Source: an uncultured Oscillospiraceae bacterium (lineage in GTDB: Bacteria; Bacillota; Clostridia; Oscillospirales; Ruminococcaceae). Taken from it: a DNA stretch of 64,000 bases. Positions 53,496 through 61,824 of this stretch are shown in pieces (position 1 is the stretch's first letter; the number at the start of each line of letters is the position of its first letter). Made by a program: the position numbers and the translations under genes. The notes beneath the pieces are model-generated. The model saw only the letters and a program-made list of their open reading frames with translations, had not been told where the DNA came from and searched no databases. The stretch spans positions 21,038 to 85,037 of the forward strand of contig CAKSPH010000009.1 in NCBI GenBank assembly GCA_934481355.1, in the 5' to 3' direction.

Positions 53496-54164
53496 ATGGA
53501 CGAAAACGAAAGAATCAGCCTGACGAAACCGTCAGCGCAGGGAAATAATACAACACAGGGCTGGAGGGATCCTGCAACGGGCGAAATTTATCCGCAGCCG
53601 CCGCAGGCTTCACAGCAGTATGCTCAGCCGCAGAACACTCAGGGAATCCCGCAGCCGGTGAATAACGGAAGCTGGCAGGGATACTCACAGCCGCAGAGCT
53701 ATACCCAGCCGCAGCAGGCATATCCGCAGACATACCAGCAGGACAATATGCCACAGCAGAATTATCAGCAGCCAGTGCAGCAGGCTTACGGCGGTCCGAC
53801 CAAGTTCTGCAAGCACTGCGGTCAGGTGATTCCCGCAGACGCGGTGGTGTGCACCCACTGCGGCAGGCAGGTTGAGGAGCTCCGCAGCGCGGCTCCGGCT
53901 CAGCCTATAATCATCAACAACAGCAATAATAACAATAACGTAAATAATAATGTGAACAATAATGCCGTCCATGCCGGAAGACTGAAGAACAAGTGGGTGG
54001 CGCTGATACTGTGCTTTTTCTTCGGGGAGTTCGGCATACACCGCTTCTATGAGGGAAAGGTAGGCACGGGAATCCTCTGGCTGTGCACTCTCGGGCTTTT
54101 CGGTATAGGCTGGTTTATCGACCTGATAATCCTGCTGACGAAGCCGAATCCGTATTATGTATAA
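53496..54164 (+). CDS. TM2-domain protein with zinc ribbon and low-complexity linkers
   Basis: 222 residues in four parts: a Pro/Gln/Tyr-rich disordered N-terminus (about 15-100, QPQSYTQPQQAYPQTYQQ), a zinc ribbon with two CxxC pairs (FCKHCGQVIPADAVVCTHCG, about 105-124), an Asn-only linker (about 145-158), and a C-terminal TM2 domain of two spans (NKWVALILCFFFGEFGIHRF ... GIGWFIDLIILLTK, about 165-215). Such proteins are common in Clostridia and of unknown role. The start has GGAGG 8 nt upstream. A bidirectional terminator follows. Confidence 0.85.
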   Translation: MDENERISLTKPSAQGNNTTQGWRDPATGEIYPQPPQASQQYAQPQNTQGIPQPVNNGSWQGYSQPQSYTQPQQAYPQTYQQDNMPQQNYQQPVQQAYGGPTKFCKHCGQVIPADAVVCTHCGRQVEELRSAAPAQPIIINNSNNNNNVNNNVNNNAVHAGRLKNKWVALILCFFFGEFGIHRFYEGKVGTGILWLCTLGLFGIGWFIDLIILLTKPNPYYV

Positions 54165-54200
54165 AAAAATACCGCAGTCCAAACGGCTGCGGTATTTCTT
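54165..54200. terminator. Bidirectional terminator between TM2 gene and P-type ATPase
   Basis: AAATACCGCAG and CTGCGGTATTT arms with a ~9-nt loop, between convergent genes. Confidence 0.85.
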
Positions 54201-54208
54201 TGTCATGT

Positions 54209-56119
54209 TTACTTTTTCAGACGCATTGCTCTTGTTGCATTCAGGATAGCTATAACGGCTACGCCTACGTCTCCGAAAACTGCCATCCACATATTGCCTA
54301 TGCCTACGGCAGTCAGAAGCATTATCAGCACTTTCACGCCGATTGCAAACACAATATTCTGCATAACGATGTTGTGAGTTTTGCGGGAGATACGCACCGC
54401 TGTCGGGAGGCTTTCGATATTGTCGTTCATCAGGACGATATCTGCGGCTTCTATTGCGGCGTCGCTTCCCATTGCGCCCATTGCTATGCCGACATCTGCA
54501 CGGGCGAGTGCGGGGGCGTCGTTCATTCCGTCGCCGACAAATACAAGGGAGCTCTTTTCCGGCTTGGATTTGTACAGCTCCTCTACCTTTGCGACCTTTC
54601 CGTCGGGGAGAAGCTCGGCATGGTATTCGTCTATGCCTGCGGTCCTGGCAACTGCGTCTGCGGCGGCTTTCCTGTCGCCGGTGAGCATTACGGTCTTAGC
54701 GCCGCAGAGGCGCTTCAGCGCTGCTAACGCGGCGGGGGTGCCGGGCTTTATCTCGTCGGATATCACGATATATCCGGCGTACTTTCCGTCAACTGCGCAG
54801 TGTACGACAGTGCCGGGGGTATCCACTGCGGGAGCCGTGATATTCTCGCGCTGCATAAGGCGGTGATTGCCGACCAGCGCGGTCTTTCCGGAAACTGAAG
54901 CCTTTACGCCATAGCCCGCTATTTCCACGGCGTCTGCCGCTGAGGCGTCAACGCCGCGTTTCTTTCCCTCGGCGATGATGGACTGGGCTATCGGGTGGGT
55001 GGAATAGGTTTCGGCGGCGGCGCATATTCCGAGAAGCTCGTTTTCTGTCATTCCATCGGGGACTATCTTAGTCACTGCAAAGCTGCCCTTTGTAAGGGTG
55101 CCGGTCTTGTCGAAAACGAACGTCTTTGCGCTGGCGAGCTCTTCAAGGTAGTTCGCGCCCTTTATCATTATACCGAATCTGGAGGCTCCGCCGATACCGC
55201 CGAAATAGGAGAGCGGCACGGAGATGACCAGAGCGCAGGGGCAGGAAACTACAAGGAACGACAGCGCACGGTACAGCCAGCCGCCCTCGCCGGTCCATGC
55301 GGTGAAATCCGTGAAGCCGTTCATTGCGGTCTGGATAAGTCCCGGGATCAATCCGAGTGCAAGTGCTGCGAATACAACGATAGGCGTATATATCCGGGCA
55401 AATTTCGTGATGAAGTTCTCAGGTCTGGACTTGTTTTCGGAGGAGTTCTCCACCAGCTCCAGAATGCGCGCAACGGTGGAATCGGAGTAGGGGCGGGAGA
55501 CCTTTACGCGGAGCAGTCCGTTGGTGTTGATACAGCCGCTTATAACTTCGTCGCCCTCGGCAACGGCGCGCAGTGCGCTTTCGCCGGTGAGCGCGGCAGT
55601 GTTCAGTTCGGATGAGCCGGAAATTACCGTGCCGTCCAGCGGGATACGCTCACCTGGACGGATAACGATTATCTCATCGGTCTTTACGTCCTCGGGGGAA
55701 ACCTCGGATACCTCTCCGTCACGCTCTACGTTGGCGTATTCAGGGTTGATATCCACCATCTCCGCAATGGAGCGGCGGGATTTTCCGACTGCGACGCTCT
55801 GGAACAGCTCGCCGACCTGATAGAGCAGCATTACGGCTCCGCCCTCGTCATATTCGCCGATAACCATAGCGCCTATTGAGGCCACCGCCATCAGGAAGTT
55901 CTCATCGAACACCTGACCGTGGGCGATGTTGCGTATCGCTTTCCAGAGAATATCCCAGCCGATAACGAGATAAGCCGCCGTGAATATCGCGAGTTGGAGT
56001 ATACCCGGCAGGCTGAAGCGATCGTCTGTCGGAAAGATATGTTCAACGGCGAATCCTGCCGCCCATATCGCTGCTGCGATGATTATGCGCAGCAGCATTT
56101 TCTTTTGCTTCTTGCTCAT
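54209..56119 (-). CDS. P1B-type heavy-metal-exporting ATPase (Cd/Zn/Co class)
   Basis: 636 residues. The metal motif SCPCALVISVP lies in the sixth span, the phosphorylation site is DKTGTLT, and the HP motif is in YSTHPIAQS. The last parts (GDGMNDAPALARADVGIAMG) are intact. CPC with this context suggests the CadA/ZntA (Zn/Cd/Pb) class. The usual N-terminal metal-binding domain is absent and is encoded by the separate 72-residue gene just upstream in the operon. GGGAGGTGAG precedes the ATG. The regulator of the operon is the SmtB/CadC-type protein at 57124. Confidence 0.93.
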   Translation of the reverse strand: MSKKQKKMLLRIIIAAAIWAAGFAVEHIFPTDDRFSLPGILQLAIFTAAYLVIGWDILWKAIRNIAHGQVFDENFLMAVASIGAMVIGEYDEGGAVMLLYQVGELFQSVAVGKSRRSIAEMVDINPEYANVERDGEVSEVSPEDVKTDEIIVIRPGERIPLDGTVISGSSELNTAALTGESALRAVAEGDEVISGCINTNGLLRVKVSRPYSDSTVARILELVENSSENKSRPENFITKFARIYTPIVVFAALALGLIPGLIQTAMNGFTDFTAWTGEGGWLYRALSFLVVSCPCALVISVPLSYFGGIGGASRFGIMIKGANYLEELASAKTFVFDKTGTLTKGSFAVTKIVPDGMTENELLGICAAAETYSTHPIAQSIIAEGKKRGVDASAADAVEIAGYGVKASVSGKTALVGNHRLMQRENITAPAVDTPGTVVHCAVDGKYAGYIVISDEIKPGTPAALAALKRLCGAKTVMLTGDRKAAADAVARTAGIDEYHAELLPDGKVAKVEELYKSKPEKSSLVFVGDGMNDAPALARADVGIAMGAMGSDAAIEAADIVLMNDNIESLPTAVRISRKTHNIVMQNIVFAIGVKVLIMLLTAVGIGNMWMAVFGDVGVAVIAILNATRAMRLKK

Positions 56120-56138
56120 GGCAGCTCACCTCCCGGGA

Positions 56139-56357
56139 TCAGATCTTAATAGTGCAGTCGGGCTCTACGTCCCTGCACACCTTCACAGCCTGCCTGAGTA
56201 CGTCCTCGAAAACGTCGTCGGGGGCTTCAAGCGTGAACTTCTGTGCGAGGAAGTTTACGGAGGCGTCGGTAACGCCGGGTATCTTCTTTATTGCGTCCTG
56301 CATTTTAGCGGCGCAGTGTGCGCAGTCGAGGTCGATGAGCTTGTAGGTCTTTTTCAT
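56139..56357 (-). CDS. Stand-alone HMA metal-binding domain protein
   Basis: 72 residues, a single ferredoxin-like heavy-metal-associated domain with the binding loop DLDCAHCAAKM (CxxC). It lies 19 bp before the P-type ATPase, which lacks this domain, so it is likely a metal chaperone or a split-off N-terminus of the pump. The DCxxC motif with a preceding aspartate is typical for Zn/Cd-type pumps. GAAAGGAAC lies before the ATG. Confidence 0.9.
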   Translation of the reverse strand: MKKTYKLIDLDCAHCAAKMQDAIKKIPGVTDASVNFLAQKFTLEAPDDVFEDVLRQAVKVCRDVEPDCTIKI

Positions 56358-56373
56358 GGTGGTTGTTCCTTTC

Positions 56374-57009
56374 TTAGCCGTCGGTATTTTCAGCAGAGGT
56401 TTCCTCTGCTTCAGGCTTGATTATCACTGCGTAGCAGCAGGGTATAGTTCCTTTGACGAGCTTTGTGCAGACCCTGCCGAGGCCGCATTCCTCCAGCATT
56501 TTCTTGTATTCTGCCGGGGAATATTCTGCGGCAGGGTCGAAGCCCAGCAGCTTATAGGCTTTCAGCATCAGCTTCGCCCGGTTCTTGCTGGTGAATGTCG
56601 GAAGGAGCAGTTTTCCGCCGGGCTTCAGCACCCGGTAAAGCTCCTTTACTGCGCCCTGCGGATTTACAAGCAGGTGCAGGACATTTCCGGCGATGACTAT
56701 ATCGTAAGTGTTGCCGGGGTCTTTAAGGTCGAAGATGTTGCGCGCCTCAAACGAGATGTTGTCGGCTCCCATCAGCTTTGCCTTGCGCCTGGCGGCGCTC
56801 AGCATATTCTCGGAAAGGTCAGTGCACATAACGCTCTCGGCGTTTACCGACGCGGCGAGGGATAATTCGCCGGTGCCTGCGGCGCAGTCCAGCACCTTCG
56901 CCCCGGCGGGAATAAGACGGCGGGTCATCTTGCATATCTCATGGTACACATCGCCGTTTATGCTTTCGGCGATATCGTAAACATTGGCTATTCTGTCCCA
57001 GAATGTCAT
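56374..57009 (-). CDS. Class I SAM-dependent methyltransferase
   Basis: 211 residues. Motif I is VLDCAAGTGELSLAA (about 39-53); then VMCTDLSENMLSAARRKA, ISFEARNIFDL, YDIVIAGNVLHLL, and LYRVLKPGGKLLLPTF. The pattern is of the UbiE/Methyltransf_11 type. A C-terminal CCYAVII follows. Its place between the metalloregulator and the metal pump suggests a role in metal or metalloid handling, but the arsenite-methylating cysteine set is not evident. AGGAGC precedes the ATG. Confidence 0.85.
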   Translation of the reverse strand: MTFWDRIANVYDIAESINGDVYHEICKMTRRLIPAGAKVLDCAAGTGELSLAASVNAESVMCTDLSENMLSAARRKAKLMGADNISFEARNIFDLKDPGNTYDIVIAGNVLHLLVNPQGAVKELYRVLKPGGKLLLPTFTSKNRAKLMLKAYKLLGFDPAAEYSPAEYKKMLEECGLGRVCTKLVKGTIPCCYAVIIKPEAEETSAENTDG

Positions 57010-57032
57010 GGGGATCAGCTCCTTTGATTCAT

Positions 57033-57115
57033 GGTCACCTTTAAAAACCGGGACGCGAGCAGATTTCGCATATGACTTATATCAGATGCTGTGAAGCGGG
57101 TTTTTAGAGGTGACC
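57033..57115. repeat. MITE-like element, copy 3
   Basis: An 83-bp element, GGTCACCTTTAAAAACC to GGTTTTTAGAGGTGACC (the last read at 57099-57115). Perfect 4-bp duplication TCAT at 57029-57032 and 57116-57119. The inside differs from copies 1, 2 and 4. It separates the repressor gene from the methyltransferase within one operon. Confidence 0.8.
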
Positions 57116-57123
57116 TCATATAA

Positions 57124-57480
57124 TTATTCAGTGACGTGCTCCAGCCCCTGCCGGAGTATTATATTAACATGGTCGTCAGCCAGCGAATAGAACACAGTTT
57201 TCCCGTCCCGGCGGCAGCCGACCAGCTTTGCCCCGCGGAGTATCTTAAGCTGATGCGATACGGCGGAAGCGGTCATTCCGACCAGCTTCGACAGGTCACA
57301 GACGCAAAGCTCGCCATGGCTCAGCGCGGTAAGTATCTTTATCCGGGTGGAATCCCCGAACACCTTGAAAAGTTCGGAAAGGTCGATAAGCTTGTCCTCG
57401 TCGGGCATGGCGTCGTTTATCCGGTCCACCGTGTCGGCGTGGACGCATATGAAATCGCAGTGCGGTGTATCGTTTTCCAT
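57124..57480 (-). CDS. ArsR/SmtB-family metal-sensing repressor (CadC/SmtB type)
   Basis: 118 residues from ATG 57480, chosen for AAAGGAGG before it. Winged helix with the alpha-3 metal motif ELCVCDLSKLVGMTASAVSHQLKILR and the alpha-5 zinc site DxHx10HxxE, seen as DDHVNIILRQGLEHVTE. So it carries both types of metal-site residues. The perfect operator-like TTGAACA-AC-TGTTCAA lies at 57506-57521 between its promoter and its start, as in CadC/SmtB autoregulation. It heads the operon with the methyltransferase, HMA protein and pump. Confidence 0.92.
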   Translation of the reverse strand: MENDTPHCDFICVHADTVDRINDAMPDEDKLIDLSELFKVFGDSTRIKILTALSHGELCVCDLSKLVGMTASAVSHQLKILRGAKLVGCRRDGKTVFYSLADDHVNIILRQGLEHVTE

Positions 57481-57505
57481 CGGGTACGCCTCCTTTATCG
57501 TACAT

Positions 57506-57521
57506 TTGAACAACTGTTCAA
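57506..57521. promoter_or_regulatory. Operator of the metal-export operon
   Basis: TTGAACA AC TGTTCAA, a perfect 7-2-7 inverted repeat just downstream of the -10. Known SmtB/CadC sites have the same TGAACA...TGTTCA core. Confidence 0.8.
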
Positions 57522-57533
57522 CTGTTTGATTGT

Positions 57534-57562
57534 ATTATACACCTTGCATATACGTTTGTCAA
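57534..57562 (-). promoter_or_regulatory. Promoter of the metal-export operon
   Basis: Minus strand TTGACA (57557-57562), 17-bp spacer, TATAAT (57534-57539), both perfect. Confidence 0.85.
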
Positions 57563-57697
57563 TAGGTTTCTGAAAAAATCTTTGCGTGAAAATATGTGTT
57601 TTTTCACAAACAACTAAAATCTTTTTATACACATTGACATATTTGTCTGTATAGTACTGGTGTTTGGCTTGGTTTTATGATATAGTAATTATGTATT

Positions 57698-57807
57698 GGT
57701 CACCTCTGAAAACCTCATGTGAGCGAAAATGTGCAGTGTGCCATCTTCGTCGTCAAACCTCCTCGTAATCTGGCACACCCTGCCCGCACCGGTTTTTAGA
57801 GGTTCCC
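57698..57807. repeat. MITE-like element, copy 4
   Basis: A 110-bp element, GGTCACCTCTGAAAACC to CCGGTTTTTAGAGGTTCCC. Perfect 4-bp duplication TATT at 57694-57697 and 57808-57811. Inside, GTGTGCCA and TGGCACAC form a perfect 8-bp stem around TCTTCGTCGTCAAAC. Confidence 0.85.
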
Positions 57808-57836
57808 TATTTCTATTTTTACGCGAGGTATCATTT

Positions 57837-58832
57837 ATGAAACACAGGATAATTTTATCTGCACTGGCGCTGGCGGGTGTGTGCTCGCTTTCCGGGTGCT
57901 ATTTCTTCCCGGCTGAGGAGGAGCTGCTTGAACCGCCGACGGTTGCAGTTGAGGATATCGCGTACTCCACCTACATCGCCAAAAGCAAGACGATAGAGGA
58001 CAAGACCATTGCCACGGGATATGTCGTCTGCAAGTCAGAGTATAACGCGGGTTTCCCGGAGTCCGGCGGCACGCTTAAGACTATTTACGTCACCGCTGGT
58101 CAGTTCGTGGAGGAGGGCGACCTTCTTGCGGAGCTGGACACCGGCGACCTCCCGTATCTATATGATCAGCAGAAGCTGATAGTGCAGAAGGCTCAGCTTG
58201 CCTATAACGCCAGCGGAAGCGCAAACGACCGCCTGACGCTGGAAATGGAGCAGAACACACTTGCCGAATATGAACGCCAGATCGGAAATTCCCGGATATA
58301 CGCGGGAATGTCCGGGCAGGTGTGCTATATCCAGAGCCTGAATCCCGGGGATACTGTCACAGCATACAAGACCATCGTCAAGATAGTTGACCCGGACGAG
58401 CTTTGCATACAGTACACGGCTTCCAATATGAAGAGCTTCCCGCTGGGTCAGGATGTCACGATAACCGTTGACGGCGAGGATTACAAGGGTAAGGTCACCA
58501 AGACCCCGACAGAGGTGGAGGAGGGAGTATACGCCGACTATCCCGCGGTGCTTAAGGACACCAAGTCCACTTACTGCGAGTTCAGCGGGGATATGCCGAG
58601 CTTCCTTTCGGTGGGGCAGACTGCGGATATCACTGCGGTGTATGCTTCGCATGAAAACGCTGTCGTAATCTCCAAGACCCTTGTCAAGACCGACGGAGAC
58701 CGCCAGTATGTGACGATACTTGACGAGAACGACACCAAGAAAGAAGTGGACGTCACCGTTGGAATAGAGAACGCGACAGAGGCGGAGATACTCAGCGGGC
58801 TTAAGGCGGGCGACCGCGTGGTAGTGCGCTGA
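57837..58832 (+). CDS. Lipoprotein efflux adaptor (HlyD/RND-type)
   Basis: 331 residues from ATG 57837 with GAGGT 8 nt upstream; the longer frame runs into the MITE and is not used. Lipobox LSGC at about residue 18-21 after a signal peptide, so it is membrane-anchored on the outside. Barrel-sandwich halves are KSEYNAGFPESGGTLKTIYVTAGQFVEEGDLLAELD and GMSGQVCYIQSLNPGDTV (each shown within the 20-residue limit when split), with a short helical hairpin in between, then a beta-barrel and a C-terminal YVTILDENDTKKEVDVTVG. It pairs with the next permease. Confidence 0.85.
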   Translation: MKHRIILSALALAGVCSLSGCYFFPAEEELLEPPTVAVEDIAYSTYIAKSKTIEDKTIATGYVVCKSEYNAGFPESGGTLKTIYVTAGQFVEEGDLLAELDTGDLPYLYDQQKLIVQKAQLAYNASGSANDRLTLEMEQNTLAEYERQIGNSRIYAGMSGQVCYIQSLNPGDTVTAYKTIVKIVDPDELCIQYTASNMKSFPLGQDVTITVDGEDYKGKVTKTPTEVEEGVYADYPAVLKDTKSTYCEFSGDMPSFLSVGQTADITAVYASHENAVVISKTLVKTDGDRQYVTILDENDTKKEVDVTVGIENATEAEILSGLKAGDRVVVR

Positions 58833-58845
58833 GGAGGCGGGTACA

Positions 58846-61635
58846 ATGCTGACTTTATTATTCAGAAAAATGCGCAGCACCCGCTGGATGGTGCTGTGCC
58901 TGTTCATCGGATTCCTGCTGGCGGCGGGAATGATGAGCACCGTGCCGATCTATATGGACTCATCGCTTCAGCGTATACTTATAAAGGATATGCAGGCGTA
59001 TCAGCAGGAGACCGGCTCGTATCCGGGTGAATATGTCGTGACGGATTCGATTCCGCTGAAGGTTTCAAATGAAGAGCGGCGCTCCTCGGTGGAGAATATG
59101 GAGGCGCTTGTGGACAGCCGCACTGCGAAGATAAATATGCCGCAGGCGGACAGCAAGACTATACTCACCGACAGCTATATGTATATCACCAGCGGCAAGA
59201 CCGCCCGCGTGAAGATAATAGGCATGAGTGGCATAGACGAGCATATCGAACTCATTCAGGGGCGTATGTATCAGCCGGGGCAGCTCCCGGACGGCACCTT
59301 TGAGGTCATCGCAAATGAGGAGTGCCTGAAAATACTCGATGTTTCCTGCGGCGGCACATATCAGATACAGAACAGCTTCTATTCTTCCGCAGAGCCGCTG
59401 TACGTCACTGTGGTCGGAGTGTTCCGGCAGTCCAGCGAAAACGACAGCTACTGGTCGGAGACGATGGAGGACTATCTGAATGCAATGTTCCTCGATTATG
59501 ACACATTCATGGGGGATTATCTCGATACGGGAGTTACTACGCTGGCAGAGGCACAGTGCAGGTACTCCTTCGACTATCAGAAGATGGACCTCAACGACCT
59601 TGATTCCGTGACGAAGAGCATAGACGAGGACTTTGACATATACCCGCAGAACGACCTGCGGTTCTCCATGGGGATAAACAGTATTCTGGCGGAATATGCC
59701 GAAAGGGCGGCAAACCTGAAATCCATGCTGTGGATCCTCCAGATACCGACAATAGTTATGCTGGCGTTCTACCTGTTCATGGTGTCCCAGCTGAACGTTG
59801 AGCAGGAAAAGAACGAGATAGCCGTGTTCAAGAGCCGCGGAGCATCCTCAAGGCAGATATTCGCGATTTACGCGATGGAGGCGGGCGTTCTGGGGCTTGT
59901 CACGTTCATCGTGGCGCCGTTCATAGGATTGCTGCTGTGCAGCTTCCTCGGCGTTTCAAACGGATTCCTGGAGTTCGTCAACCGCACGGGGCTCCATGCG
60001 AAACTCAGCCTTGACGCGTTCATTTACGCGCTTATCGCGGTGGTCATATTCTTCATCACAACCTGCTTGCCGATAATCCCGGCTTCAAAGCTCAGCATTG
60101 TAAAGTACAAGCAGAGCAAGGCGAAGGTCGTGAAGATGTCCATGTGGGAGAAGCTGTGCATAGACGTTATACTCATCGCGGGCTCGCTGGTGTGGTATTT
60201 CCTGACGGCAAGGAGCATCAGGAAGCTCTTCGCGGACGGGACTTACGTTTCGGACGGAACTATAAATCCGCTGTACTTCGTGTTCTCGACTATGTTCATC
60301 ATGGGCGCTGGTCTGTTGTTCATACGCGTTTATCCGTATCTCCTGCGGCTGATATACTATATAGGAAAGCGCTTCTGGTCGGTGCCGCAGTATATCGCGA
60401 TAACCTCGGTGGCAAGGTCGCAGGGCGGCAGGGAGAGATTCCTGATGCTGTTCCTTTCCGTTACCTTTGCGCTGGGAATATTCTCGGCAAACACCGCCCG
60501 GGCGATAAACAACAGCAAATCCGACAGAATATACTATAACAACGGCGCTGACGTGGTCATAGACGCATACTGGCGGCTGGAGAGCGCTGACGATGACACA
60601 AGCTATGTCGAGATAAACATGGAGGATTACGAGAACCTCGCGGGAGTGGAGACGGCAACGCGCGTGCTGCGCACGGACGCGAAGGTGACATACGGCGGTA
60701 TGCGCTCAGACAACGCGGCCGATCTTATGGCGATAGAGCCGGGTAAATTCTCACAGACAGCCTGGTTCAGGAACGATCTCCTGCCGGTGCACTGGTGGAA
60801 CTACTGTTCGGCGCTGGTGGAGTGCAAATCCGGCGTGCTGGCTTCAAGAAGCTGGGAGGAAAAGGGCGTGCAGCTCGGTGATACCATCTCGGTCAAGATA
60901 GGCGGCAACGACAGTGTTGACCTCACGGTCATCGCATTCGTGGACTACTGGCCGGGGATGAACCCCAACGCGCAGGTAGAAACTGAGGACGGAACTCCGA
61001 CAGGAATTACAAAGGACTTCCTTGTGTGCAACTACAACTATCTCCGCAGGCTGATTGAGCTCCAGCCGTATCAGGTATGGCTGAAAATGCAGGACGGCGC
61101 GACCAGCGAACAGCTCTACTCGGATATTGCGGAGAAGAATCTGAAGCTTCAGAGAATTAAGGACAGCAGTCAGCAGCTTATTGAGGAAAAGACCGACCCG
61201 GCTCTCCAGGGAATGAACGGCGCACTGACCCTCGGATTCGTTGTAATCATGCTGATGACCGTTATAGGCTTCCTTATCTACTGGATAATCTCGATACGCT
61301 CGCGGACGCTGCAATTCGGCGTGCTGAGGGCGATGGGCGTCACCTTTAAGGAGATAATCGCTACGCTGGGCTGGGAACAGCTTCTTGTCAGCCTTGCCTC
61401 AATAGCGATGGGATTCGTTATCGGTGGCGTGGCAAGCGATATGTTCGTGCCGATGTTCCGTACGATGTACGACGCGGCGGATCAGGTCCCACCGTTTATC
61501 GTGCGCGGAGATCCCGGCGACTATATAAAGATGTACGTTATCATTGCCATAATGCTTGTGGGCGGCTTTGCGGTGCTCGGCGGCATTATTAAGCGTATAA
61601 ACATCAATAAGGCGCTGAAACTCGGCGAGGACTAA
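58846..61635 (+). CDS. Large FtsX-family ABC permease without adjacent ATPase
   Basis: 929 residues. First span about 12-35 (WMVLCLFIGFLLAAGMMSTV), a large extracytoplasmic domain, FtsX module 1 (about 290-430, IPTIVMLAFYLFMVSQL and EIAVFKSRGASSRQIF), a middle pair of spans (about 440-490), a second extracytoplasmic domain, and FtsX module 2 (about 785-925, VVIMLMTVIGFLIYWIIS, FGVLRAMGVTFKEI). GAGGAGG lies before the ATG and the gene is 13 bp after the adaptor. No ATPase follows; the next DNA is a MITE and a candidate RNA gene. Substrate unknown. Confidence 0.87.
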   Translation: MLTLLFRKMRSTRWMVLCLFIGFLLAAGMMSTVPIYMDSSLQRILIKDMQAYQQETGSYPGEYVVTDSIPLKVSNEERRSSVENMEALVDSRTAKINMPQADSKTILTDSYMYITSGKTARVKIIGMSGIDEHIELIQGRMYQPGQLPDGTFEVIANEECLKILDVSCGGTYQIQNSFYSSAEPLYVTVVGVFRQSSENDSYWSETMEDYLNAMFLDYDTFMGDYLDTGVTTLAEAQCRYSFDYQKMDLNDLDSVTKSIDEDFDIYPQNDLRFSMGINSILAEYAERAANLKSMLWILQIPTIVMLAFYLFMVSQLNVEQEKNEIAVFKSRGASSRQIFAIYAMEAGVLGLVTFIVAPFIGLLLCSFLGVSNGFLEFVNRTGLHAKLSLDAFIYALIAVVIFFITTCLPIIPASKLSIVKYKQSKAKVVKMSMWEKLCIDVILIAGSLVWYFLTARSIRKLFADGTYVSDGTINPLYFVFSTMFIMGAGLLFIRVYPYLLRLIYYIGKRFWSVPQYIAITSVARSQGGRERFLMLFLSVTFALGIFSANTARAINNSKSDRIYYNNGADVVIDAYWRLESADDDTSYVEINMEDYENLAGVETATRVLRTDAKVTYGGMRSDNAADLMAIEPGKFSQTAWFRNDLLPVHWWNYCSALVECKSGVLASRSWEEKGVQLGDTISVKIGGNDSVDLTVIAFVDYWPGMNPNAQVETEDGTPTGITKDFLVCNYNYLRRLIELQPYQVWLKMQDGATSEQLYSDIAEKNLKLQRIKDSSQQLIEEKTDPALQGMNGALTLGFVVIMLMTVIGFLIYWIISIRSRTLQFGVLRAMGVTFKEIIATLGWEQLLVSLASIAMGFVIGGVASDMFVPMFRTMYDAADQVPPFIVRGDPGDYIKMYVIIAIMLVGGFAVLGGIIKRININKALKLGED

Positions 61636-61643
61636 AAAAATAT

Positions 61644-61819
61644 GGGCTGCCGATAAACCCTCATCTTCGTCGTCACTCCGCACTGCGACAGGCACAAAGC
61701 CTAGTCGCGGTGCGGGTTCCTAGAATCTGAGGGCTTCTCGGCAGCCCCGGTGTTTTGACTTTTTGACAAGCTACGGGCTGCACCTGTGATTTGGGTGCAG
61801 CCCGTTTTTAGAGGTGACC
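61644..61819. repeat. MITE-like element, copy 5 (composite)
   Basis: A 176-bp element with perfect 4-bp duplication ATAT at 61640-61643 and 61820-61823. The right end is GTTTTTAGAGGTGACC, as in the other copies; the left end GGGCTGCCGATAAACCC is a diverged form. It contains a cruciform (GGGCTGCCGA...TCGGCAGCCC, with inner CCGCAC/GTGCGG and GCGAC/GTCGC stems), then GACTTTTTGACAAGCT, then a second hairpin (CGGGCTGCACC/GGTGCAGCCCG) with a T-tract that could terminate the permease transcript. Confidence 0.75.
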
Positions 61820-61824
61820 ATATA

